This document shows, piece after piece, positions 54,860 through 64,000 of a DNA stretch of 64,000 bases. This stretch comes from Limnoperna fortunei. Taxonomy: Eukaryota; Mollusca; Bivalvia; Mytilida; Modiolidae. The translations under genes were made by a program, and so were the position numbers. Every line of letters starts with the position of its first letter. Position 1 is the first letter of the stretch. The DNA lies in assembly GCA_944474755.1 (NCBI GenBank), contig OX104119.1, positions 43,177,927 through 43,241,926 of the forward strand. Reading direction: 5' to 3'. The notes under the pieces are model-generated. The model was given only the letters and a program-made list of their open reading frames with translations, was not told the origin of the DNA and made no database searches.

Positions 54860-55450
54860 ATAGTAGGAGACAAATCCCTCAACGATAGTCCTTTCTGTAA
54901 ATTCTCTTTATACACGTTTGTAACATGAAAAATTAAAATAAATGATCGTTGAACTTATCTTTAAAATCTGCAACTGGAAATATAATTGTGCTTTTAGAAT
55001 AAATTTACTGAAATACAAGAAAAATGTTCATTATCTCATAAATAAATATTGCTCATTTACATAGGTTTCAAATTCAAGTGCAAAGTTCTTTCTACGGATT
55101 ATTACCCAGGGAACATATTTACTAGTATTTCGAAAAATTTATAAAGTAACGTTATTCGTGTTGAGCAATGTAGAATGAAGAATGTTTCTCTTTATTCAAA
55201 ACAGGTTTAACTCGATACTGTTTTTATCAATCTTCCTGGAATTGTTTAACCGATGGGTTTATAAAGAGCGACACAACTATAATTGTTCTAAATGTTCAGT
55301 AAATATCTTAGTAAACAATAACGGGATAAGATTTGTCCTACACTAGTTGGTTATGTCGAATTCCTTTTATTTTTGATGTCTAACATTAAATTGTTACAAA
55401 TTTAATATCGTTGCAATTTTCTTTTTTGTCAAACTAGAAGAAAACTCAAA
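54860..55450 (+). repeat. Diverged direct repeat, left copy
   Basis: It matches 63,010-63,420 in order: GTAGGAGACAAATCCCTCAAC, CTGGAAATATAATTGTG, GCAAAGTTCTTTCTACGG, GTCAAACTAGAAGAAA against ATAGGAGATAAATCCCTGAAC, CTGGAAATGTAATATAA, GCAGAGTTCTTTCTATGG, GTCAAACTACGAGAAA. It may be a segmental duplication or an unclassified repeat. Confidence 0.6.
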
Positions 55451-56609
55451 ACATGACAAGCTACCTACCGAACAGAACAGAATGTTTCAAAATGAGGATT
55501 GTGGATATATGTTTACATTTTACCTTCATTTCAGTCATTTTCGAATCGAATCGTTTAATAGACTACCTCGAAATACGAGTTTATAAGGGGAATTGTATTC
55601 TTATTCGCCTGCTCAACCGAATATAAATTATTAATTAAATAAAACTCAAACACGGAAATAGGATTAGTTTGCCATGGTGTAGCAGCTTTAATGCACAGTA
55701 TATAAATTCAAACAATATTTATATAAATATAAACGTCCTCAAACTCTTAGTATTACGTACACCACATTCAACCTATCTACAAAAGAAAATGGAATATTTT
55801 AAAATAAGCATCGTAACAATACTAATAAAAAATAAAAAATAAAAATAGTACAACGAAAGCTGCTATCAGTATGGCGAAACTTCGAATAACCTATCAAATC
55901 AAACAGTTCTCTTAAATACCAAAAATCCACGAGTGCATGAAATGCACGAACGCGGGAACTCATCCACCCGTATCAAACATATACTTCATAAGTATATAGC
56001 TAACCAATAAAAGCATTTTATTCAAATTACCACGTGTATATCTGTCAAAACAACAGGTGATTTGTTATTGTTAACAAATACACACGTGATCACTCACATT
56101 CACCTGTGTTCCCGCTACCTTTAATTAATATATTGTTCTACGCAAAATCTTGAAAATTGATGACGTTAGACAAAAGTGATTTTAACTTTTAAAAAAATTA
56201 CATGCAACTTTTGATCGAATATTTCGATGTTTCAGGATCACACTTCTGCAAAATTGTAATTTTCGAAAATTTTCTACTTATGTCCCCTTATGATTGATGC
56301 CGCTCATATCTTATTGAATTTTATTATTAAGTTTTTTCTTGTATATGTATATTGTTTATATATATTTCATTAAATTTTCTGTTGGGCATACTTATCAATG
56401 GTGAAGGAAAAAATATCAAATATCTTGCTATGTTAAAGACAGTATTTTAAAATATCCTTTTTAAACTGGAAATTGTGTTCATATTTTTCATTTTTAAACC
56501 ATATATTTTTTTTACAGGTAAGGTAAAAACAAAATCATACCCGTCATCGGCCTCTTAATCCCTATTTCTTAATTATAATTTTATTTTTCAAGTAGACGTT
56601 TTGGGAATA

Positions 56610-56690
56610 ACCGAATAAAGCTGAATATACTGCTCGCGGGAAGTAAAGCAAACATCCAATATATCAACCAATTAATCAATCAATGAAATA
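56610..56690 (+). mobile_element. Eroded tail of the long SINE family
   Basis: AATAAAGCTGAATATACTGC and an AATCAATCAATG end resemble the 3' part of the SINE at 31,541-32,042. Upstream similarity is too weak to define a start. Confidence 0.4.
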
Positions 56691-58249
56691 AGTTATTTTT
56701 CAAATTGAATAACAATCCTTTAAAGGGGAAGTTTTGAAAATGTTCTGTTTGATCGATGAGACTTTTATGACAATGCTTAAACATATCTTTAAGGAACTAT
56801 AGAATAAATGACGTTTCTTTCAAAATCCTAGAGGTTTTGACCCTTCGGGTCGTGCACTATGTCTTCAACCTTGGCCACTATTTTGGCATAGTGAATGCTA
56901 ATCACAACATTATTATATAATTAAACTTTGTCCCTAATATTTAGCATAGAGGTTAATAGTTATTTTGCAAAGTATCTGTTTCTTTTTTCCTCGATTCAGT
57001 ACGATTTTGGGTCAAATCAATGGTACAACTACATGTATCAGTAGATAAAGTAAAACATGTGACCTGCTTTGTAGCCGAAAAAACTTCCCATGTAAGACCA
57101 TAGACTAAATCCAATGAATCATTCCCTAAAGCGAAAGGATAGAAATTAATAAAGACTGTCTACCTAGAGTCATAAAGACTATTTAAATTAATCTTTCTCT
57201 TGCATTCAACAAGTACATAAATGTATATTCCAAAACATTAAAACTAAGATAGAATAAAATGTCGTCAAAGATAGAACCTGCGGAAAAGAACCGAAACAAG
57301 AAGTTTTAATAAGACATTTAACATATGCTCTCCTTTGTCAAAATATGTACCTATTTTATATGTACAAATAGCATCAATTATGCCATACAATCAATCTTTA
57401 AATGGTATCAGATGCGTCATGTTCTACCTTCCCATTATAATGAAGAATTCCTTGTTAACAATCGTCCAAACAAGACATTTTTAGGGCAGAGCTTAATCGA
57501 CCGAGAATTAAAACCTTAACCGTAATAAATTTAATAATACTAGTACGCATTAATATAAAAAACTGTTTCCGAAACCTTCCATAATCTTACTAATAAAAAT
57601 GCATAAGAATCAATGTCTGATTGGCACGTAGTTGATCAAAATTGTCAGTGACGCAGCGAGATGTTACAATGGAGCAAAGCTATTGACGTTGCCAATCAAA
57701 AGGACAAAAACTCGTTGAAAACAACTAGAATTGCCTTAACTTAAACCATATAAACTTTATACCGTTCGAAACTAATTACCAGCACTAGTTTTATAACATT
57801 TATTACAAACAATGAAGTCCTTTAAAACAGGTGAGATCGATTAATAAGAGGACTCAAAATGTTAAAAGTAGAAAACAATATATATCTTTTCAAGGCGATT
57901 TGTATAAGTATCCAATGCATGAATGAACAAAAGAGGCTTTAACCTTAGTTTGTAAAGGATTTGAAAAGTTCACGTGATGATTTTTTTAGCTGTCATTCGA
58001 TGACTGGAAAAACATCTTTTCAGAATTCTAATTAATGTAAAGGTGTGATTAACATTTTAAATTTCAAACATGATGTAATTGGTACAAGCCAGTAATTATC
58101 CTATCGATTTGTTTTTTTAAAATGAAATATTAATAGGGCTTGAATTATTTGCAAGCAGGCTGCACAGAGAACATTATAGTTAAAAGTTGTTAGGACGAAA
58201 TAGAGACCATATCTTCTTGGAGTGTAGAATTTTGTTTTACATAAAGAAC

Positions 58250-58552
58250 ATGAAAACTTTTGTAGTCCTAGCTTTGTATTTATTTTCATTGAAAACAGTG
58301 AAAGGTGATATTACTGGTGGATCATTTTTTAAAAACAGATTTCTAATGGAAGATGCTATTAGAGTTTACGAAAAAGTTGGCCCAAAGCAGTGTGTTAGAC
58401 TTTGTATGTATAACAAGGATTGTAAGGCTATTAATTTTAGGACAAATCAATTGAAGTGCACCCAATTACGTGGAAATATAGATGGCGATATACAGGAACA
58501 TCTGTCTAACGAACATGAAGTTGACTTCACGTTCGTTAAAGGCTGGACACAA
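58250..58552 (+). CDS. First exon of a secreted PAN/apple-domain protein
   Basis: 101 codons from ATG to a consensus CAA|GTAAGT donor in phase 0. I chose this ATG because it starts a clear signal peptide (MKTFVVLALYLFSLKTVKG); the open frame upstream adds no such feature. Residues about 40-75 carry four cysteines (48, 52, 58, 70) in C-x3-C-x5-C-x11-C spacing with NFRTNQLKCTQL, the hallmark of PAN/apple-type modules that bind carbohydrate or protein outside the cell. The module ends near residue 98 (FVKGWTQ). Later exons were not found before the assembly gap, so the rest of the protein is unknown. It is likely part of a larger secreted recognition protein. Confidence 0.7.
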
Positions 58553-59063
58553 GTAAGTTTTATACAATAGTCTACGATATTTTCATTTGCCGTTTCGATC
58601 TAGAATTTACATTTTATTGCATTGCATTTTCTGATATATAAGAATTACTACAAATGACACTGTTTTCTTTATTTAAAAATGCATCTGATTTAAGATTGGT
58701 GCATGAATTTGTGATCTAGATCTCGCATGATGTTTCTTTAACTGCTGTTTCATGTCAGCCTTCTGAGAATAATTACACTAGCGGTTAAGAATAAATTATC
58801 CTGTCTTTTCGATAGCATTTTTCGCTTCAATACAAATTAATTGTCGTTAAAGGTATATTATAAGATATCTACAATGTCCTTTATTAAGTAAGGGACTAAA
58901 TGTAAAATTCTACTTAACTTTTGACTGTTGATAACAAACAATATCTGAAAAGACGTTCAATAAAAAGTTTAAAAAAAATAAAAATACTATTAGGAGTCAA
59001 AAAGAACGTTATTAAAACAGTTTAGTATTAAAACAAAGGAGAGCTTATCTAGTTGATAAATAT
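58553..59063. other. Intron or downstream DNA of the PAN exon
   Basis: AT-rich, with no second exon recognised. Confidence 0.4.
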
Positions 59064-59186
59064 AGGATCTTACATTGGTACGAGTGGATTATCGGATTTC
59101 TCCAATCGAGATAGTTAAATTTCCATAATTTAACTATCGAGATTGGAGAAATCCGATAATCCAAGAGTACTAATGTAAGATTCTGT
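59064..59186. repeat. Near-perfect 120-bp palindrome
   Basis: Arms of about 55 bases (GGATTATCGGATTTCTCCAA, TCGAGATAGTTAAAT and their inverses) around an eight-base loop TTCCATAA, with only a few mismatches. It would form a long hairpin. It is probably a young foldback MITE or an inverted-repeat insertion. A second pair CTCTAATTTT / AAAATTAGAG brackets about 59,191-59,428 immediately to the right. Confidence 0.88.
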
Positions 59187-59649
59187 TTCTCTAATTTTAA
59201 AAAGTAGTAAATTTGCGAAACGAAGTACAAATTCTCCCAACCCCAATTTTACGTTCATGACGTGAATACGCGGTAAGTTGAAGGTGTTTTGTTTATGACG
59301 TCATGAGTTCTTATTGTGAGGTTATTATTTTTAACCAATCAAATGCTGAGAACAACAAATTCACTAGTGACGAGAAATTTTTTTTCCACACCGGTCAAGC
59401 GGTTGAAATATTACGTCAAAATTAGAGAAGCTTAAGTCTGACACAGCAAATATAAGAGAACTGTGGTGTATAGCGTCAACCATTGCTGGTATGAAATCAA
59501 GATTCTATCATTCCTCCAATGAACGGTAATGTCTTGCATAGTAATTTTGAGAAAGCAATACGTTACTTGCGAATCCGCCCAATATTGACAAGAGTAATTT
59601 AACTATTCCCTCTACCGATACACCATGTAAATGCATAAATTCTAAGCAG

Positions 59650-60730
59650 AAGATGTCCTAAGAGTTTTAAATACTAGCAAAGCTTCCTGTCCAGATAACA
59701 TTACTTACAGTTGCCTGGTACATACTTTCAAATCCTCTATGTGCAATTTTTAATCTTAGCGTATCTACAAAAAATTTCCTTGAAAATAGAAGCAAATTTT
59801 ACACTAGTTCAAAAAAAGGACAACACAAACATAGTTGAAAATTAACGTCCTTTTTTTACTTCCGATTCTAAGTAAAATATTTGAAAAGTGTATTGACAAA
59901 CGTATTTCTACTTCATTAGTGATTAATGAACAGAGCATCAGTCTGGTTAAATCCTAAACGATTTAAGTATAAATCTACTCTTCTATATAGCAAACACGTT
60001 CAGCCATGCTATTGACGAAGGGAATGAGGTCCGATTTGTTTATTAATGCCGTCGATCGGGTATAGCACGAAGGGCTTGTATTTAAACTAAAACAAACGGG
60101 CATCACAGGAGATCTTCTTTTTTTGGTTAGAATTATTTGTCATCTTGTCATCTTGGGCCAATATAAATGCAGGAGTTCCCTAAGGGTCCATTCAGGACCC
60201 TCTCATATTCCTTATTTATATAAATGACATATTAAAGTAAGTAAACTGTCCTATTAAGTTTTTTGCAGATGACGCGATTGTCTTTGCTGTTGTATAAAAC
60301 CCACTCGTAACTTCCCTTTTTTTAAATTCAAATCTTAAAAAAATCCATGTTGATTCGGGGGTTGGTTAAATTCAACCCACGAAAGACCGAACGAATTTTT
60401 CTATGTACTCCAAGTTTATTCACCTGGTTGTCGATTACGCAGATGTCATATCGGACAACTGTCCAAGGTATATGAAACTAAAGCTTTGAACAATAAACTA
60501 CGAGATTGTCCGCATAGTCACTGATACATCCAAATTGAGAGATATTTCGGCACTTTTATAAGAATGCGGTTGGGAAACATTAGAAGACTGCAGGAAAAAA
60601 CATAAGCTCATACTATTTCATAAAATGGTACATGTAAACGCCCTAAATACTTGTCAAACTTCGTTCCTGCTAGCTTTTTGGTCAAATTCACCATTACAGA
60701 TTTCGCAACGCTAACACCTAGTTCCCCCCA
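59650..60730 (+). pseudogene. Second LINE, decayed reverse transcriptase
   Basis: Plus-strand fragments in the order of a non-LTR ORF2: DVLRVLNTSKASCPDNITY, PILSKIFEKCIDKRIS, TFSHAIDEGNEVRFV, GLVFKLKQTGITGDLL, the catalytic FADD (60262-60273), and a C-terminal end with YLSNFVPASF preceded by GNIRRLQEK. Frameshifts and stops are many, and several segments are missing. It belongs to a different lineage from the LINE at 44.8-54.7 kb (FADD rather than YADD, a different C-terminus). Confidence 0.8.
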
Positions 60731-62059
60731 CCCACCTTTTAGAATGTCTTTTTCTATAACAATTATTGACCATCATTATTAACCATCATCAGTGTGACTT
60801 TGGATTGAACTTCCTGCTAAGATATCAATCCATTATTCTATAAATGACCTAAAATCATTTTAACAAGGCAACTACAGTCCGTCATATTTTTATGCGATAT
60901 GTTGTATCGGTCAAATACTTCATGCAAGAAGTATTGTCCTGAATGATCATCTTTTCAAAAAGAACAGTTAGTATGATCCTTATTGTAAATGCAAAAACTT
61001 GAAATTTATGAAGTTTTTTTATCATCGTGTCCATTATTTGATAGACTTCGAAATATTTTTTCCAAAAGTATAATGTTACCTAAATTTCAGACATCTACTT
61101 TATTCTGAAAATACACAAACTTTATAATTGCTGAAGAATATATCATCAAAACAAAAGGTATGATACATAAGAGTTCAAATATGGTATATGTTAAATCTTG
61201 CTCCAAAGTTACTTAAATTCTATGCGAGTAAAATGCTAACCATATTAAATTATGATTATATTCATGCGTTCTATCATGTATTTTCTTATATATTTGGATT
61301 AAAATTGATAAATGTGCTTGTAGCACTTGTTTTCTTATCCCTTATTGTATCATTCATTATGTTAACTTATTTATTCATAAAATAATGATTACTCCAACAA
61401 ACAAATTATGTTATGATAATTTTCCTATTAACCGTTTAGCATGTGTTTACATGTAGCATAATTTTGATTATGACTGGAAAGCACTTCTTTTTTTGAGAGA
61501 CAGTTTCATTTTGCTTGATTGATCTAAAGGGGTTTTAATTACAGCTGTCGCTTCGAGCTTGTTTTCTCAAAAGAGAGTTACTCCATATCAGCATTAAAAT
61601 TTTCAAGTTTTTATATACAACTAAGTTCAGAAATTTGGACCATATACATTCTGTGCAACAATGGATGAATGCATTGTCAAGTTTGTTGTTGTAACTAAAG
61701 TAATCATGATAAGAAACATGTGAGTGCATACTTCACGGGCGTTTGTACAGTCTATTGTGTAAAATCGCTATCATTTGAGCGGCAACATTCATGTAAGGAC
61801 CTTACTGGTATAGAGAACGTAACAGTACAAATAGTCAAACAAAACGTTGAAAATAGTTATCGAACGCAAAAAATCTGAGTTGATCGTTGTTGTGTAAAGC
61901 GTGTTTTTCAAGTGTACAATTATTCACTGGGAATTTGTGAGACGTGGATACTGATTGTTTTTGTAAGATACGTCATTGTCCAACAAAGTTGAGTACATAT
62001 CTCACTTTAAATGTATTTTCATTGTTCACTAAAAGAAAATAACTTCTTCGTTGGACTCA
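60731..62059. other. Unassigned AT-rich DNA
   Basis: No gene is supported. The segment at about 61,810-61,960 weakly resembles about 44,210-44,400 (CAAACAAAAC..GAAAAT.., TTATC.AACGCAAAA..). Confidence 0.35.
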
Positions 62060-62470
62060 GAAAAACAAGCTGAAGGTTAGACGGACGCAGTCGGCATCAT
62101 CGTACAGTACTAAAAATAATAGTTTACAGCTAAGACAGACGCAGTTGGCATCATCGTATATAGGACTTTAAATACCGTCTGGTGGTTATTTAGTTAGTCG
62201 CAGTTGGCTTCACACATGACTGGAATTAACAGTCTGCAGGTTAGATGACGCCGTCGACAACATCGTACAGGACTCAAAAATACCTAATAGCCTGGACATT
62301 AGAGAGACGCAGCTGGCATTGTCACACAGACCGGAAATAACAGTCTGGTGGTTACATGGACGCCATCAGCATTACCACACAGAATAAAAATAAAAGTCTG
62401 GAGGTTAGATGGGTTCGGTCACTATTATCGCACAGGAATGAAAAAAAACAGTCTGTTGGTCAGACAGGTG
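62060..62470. repeat. Degenerate minisatellite, about 50-60-bp period
   Basis: About seven units built on AACAGTCTGGAGGTTAGACG, GACGCAGTCGGCATCATCG, CACAGGACTAAAAAT. Units vary in length and are about 15-25% divergent. A single related unit lies near 44,450-44,500 (CAGCATCACCACACATAACT, CAGTCTGGAG). Confidence 0.82.
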
Positions 62471-63009
62471 CTAAGTTTTAATCAATAGTAAGATCAATCA
62501 AGGAAGCATGCTACATGCCACTTTAAAGAAGTGGACATCTAATAACAGATTCTAGCCTTCGCCTTGTCAAATTGTATATAGATTCTAGCTCACCACAACG
62601 TTGATTATGATATATCTACTCAAAGCAGTTACACGTAAAAAGTTTAAAACGAGGCTTGCAGAATATTATACAGTTGGGATGCACATAATAATCAACGCGG
62701 TAAAGTGGTAGAAAGCTGTTACGGTACATTGAACTCGGAAGTAGTTTATCCTAATGTAGCTACATGTATTTGGTATCTAACTTGTCAGAACCGGTTTAAA
62801 TATAAAACTAATTAGAAATTAAATAGCTACATACATTGTTGGAAATATAATTGTCAGATATTAATTTGCATGCGTGATCAAATAAAGGAGAAAATGAAAG
62901 TAGTTTTAATCTAAATTACTACTAACCAATTTTTATCGTTGTATTGTCATAGTGTCTATACCATTGCACTAATAATATGAAGAAAAGCAATTGGATTTTT
63001 TTTAAATTT

Positions 63010-63420
63010 TCATAATAGGAGATAAATCCCTGAACAGAAGGTTTTCCTGTAATTTCTTCTCTTGTTGTTTTTCTCACATAAAAAAAATAATATGATAGTT
63101 GTAATTATACAACCAGAAGCTGGAAATGTAATATAAACAATTTGAAAGGAATACGTAAAAACCTAATTACCTCTTAAATAAATAAAGCTTATGCAATAGG
63201 TGCAGAGTTCTTTCTATGGTGTATATATACAGAAAAACATGTGAAGTCCAAAATCTTCCTAAGTATGTAAAAGAGCAATCCAAGGATAGGTTTTTTCCAT
63301 CACATTTTAGTTAGGTCACATTACACATTTTATGTCTTTTAAAATGTTATACAATTCGAAATTGGTAAAAAATTCGTTTAGTCAAACTACGAGAAATTTC
63401 AAAATTTTCAAAAGTTTTTG
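63010..63420 (+). repeat. Diverged direct repeat, right copy
   Basis: The counterpart of 54,860-55,450, ending just before the assembly gap. Together the two copies bracket the PAN exon. Confidence 0.6.
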
Positions 63421-63440
63421 GCAAACCTGAAGGACGAACC

Positions 63441-63640
63441 NNNNNNNNNNNNNNNNNNNNNNNNNNNNNNNNNNNNNNNNNNNNNNNNNNNNNNNNNNNN
63501 NNNNNNNNNNNNNNNNNNNNNNNNNNNNNNNNNNNNNNNNNNNNNNNNNNNNNNNNNNNNNNNNNNNNNNNNNNNNNNNNNNNNNNNNNNNNNNNNNNNN
63601 NNNNNNNNNNNNNNNNNNNNNNNNNNNNNNNNNNNNNNNN
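63441..63640. other. Assembly gap (200 N)
   Basis: Exactly 200 unknown bases, a conventional gap size. Frames crossing it are meaningless. Confidence 1.
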
Positions 63641-63726
63641 GTGTAATTAACCAAGTATTTATCATTATATATATATATATACAATGTATATACAAACGTC
63701 GAAGTATTGTGACATTATATAATATA

Positions 63727-63957
63727 TCTATCCAGCGGATTTCTGAATCATCAGAAATACATGGTTAATATCAAATATTTATATATACGTCTACAAATTT
63801 AACCCAACACTGTTTGAATTAGATTTTTTCACTGTCAAATTTTTGCTTTCCCTCGGCGGGATTCGAACTCACACCGTTGTGACACTGTGGCACCAAATCG
63901 CTTGCACCATGTCCAGCGGTCTAGACCCCTCGGCTAAATCCGCTATAAAATATAGCT
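63727..63957 (-). mobile_element. tRNA-like SINE, third copy (reverse)
   Basis: The reverse complement of the repeat at 41,729-41,940: head AGCGGATTTAGCCGAGG and GGTCTAGACCGCTGGACAT at the right, B box GAGTTCGAATCCCGC, body with a TTTGTAGACGTATATAT motif, and ATTTCTGATGATTCAGAAAT near its end. It is better preserved than the tandem copies and shows the intact family sequence. Confidence 0.8.
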
Positions 63958-64000
63958 CCATTAACCGGGGTGAATCGTAGACATAGACATAGTGCATGTG

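Larger units (their letters stand above)
54716..58249. other. Unassigned AT-rich DNA upstream of the PAN exon
   Basis: No gene is supported. It includes the left copy of a diverged direct repeat (54,860-55,450), a short UUCG-capped hairpin GACCCTTCGGGTC (56,838-56,850) and an eroded SINE tail (56,610-56,690). Confidence 0.45.

Noticed and set aside
63382..63768. Open frames across the N block.
   Set aside because: They consist mostly of unknown bases.
63727..63957. CTGATGA ... GAAA in the tRNA-like repeat suggested a hammerhead ribozyme.
   Set aside because: The motif lies in a simple hairpin (ATTTCTGA-TGAT-TCAGAAAT) with no room for stem II and no matching cleavage site.

Overview
The window is eukaryotic genomic DNA. 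It is AT-rich, gene-poor and intron-bearing, and it is crowded with transposable elements. A secreted C1q-domain protein, a secreted PAN/apple-type exon, abundant tRNA-derived SINEs and a tyrosine-recombinase (Ngaro/PAT-like) retrotransposon together suggest a mollusc, most likely a bivalve. The species cannot be named from the sequence. I see no bacterial-type operon, CRISPR array or rRNA. The tRNA-like sequences are SINE parts, not tRNA genes.

Layout. 1-2.4 kb: repeat fragments, then a 797-bp foldback MITE with an 8-bp target duplication. 2.7-12.1 kb: a 9.4-kb unit bounded by CACTG inverted ends, a 3-bp ATA duplication and AAAAGGT-rich subterminal repeats, which fits an EnSpm/CACTA-like element. 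Inside it lie two SINEs, a 170-bp hairpin, a 47-bp minisatellite and candidate spliced exons on both strands. 12-28 kb: mostly unrecognised AT-rich DNA with SINEs, a reverse-transcriptase fossil of the NCAPLLADL/DDVLSLNN type (14.3-16.2 kb) and a decayed Tc1-like transposase (20.6-21.3 kb). 28.1-30.4 kb: the one gene that can be fully modelled, a three-exon, 232-aa secreted C1q protein on the minus strand with a TATA box and a SINE in intron 1. 31.1-41.3 kb: a TA-flanked MITE holding a 500-bp SINE, SINE copies, and an older copy of the DNA transposon found intact at 50.8 kb. 41.5-41.9 kb: a tandem tRNA-like repeat, with a third copy at the right edge of the window.

44.8-54.7 kb is a nest. A minus-strand non-LTR retrotransposon (LINE) has been split by two later insertions. 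One is a Ngaro/PAT-like element (45.1-49.8 kb) with gag, RT, RNase H and tyrosine recombinase between diagnostic split direct repeats A1..B1-A2-B2. The other is a 1,924-bp TA-flanked DNA transposon (50,771-52,694), itself carrying three SINE fragments. Removing it and one TA restores the LINE reading frame.

54.7-64 kb: AT-rich DNA with the signal peptide plus PAN exon at 58,250-58,552, a near-perfect hairpin, a second decayed LINE on the plus strand, a minisatellite and a 200-bp assembly gap. A diverged direct repeat at 54.86 and 63.0 kb brackets the PAN exon and hints at local tandem duplication.

The genes do not form a pathway. The two host genes recognised both encode secreted proteins of lectin or recognition-like families; everything else legible is mobile DNA. 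I found no new defence or enzymatic system. The strongest unusual objects are the CACTA-like unit with possible internal genes and the nested LINE/Ngaro/DNA-transposon locus.
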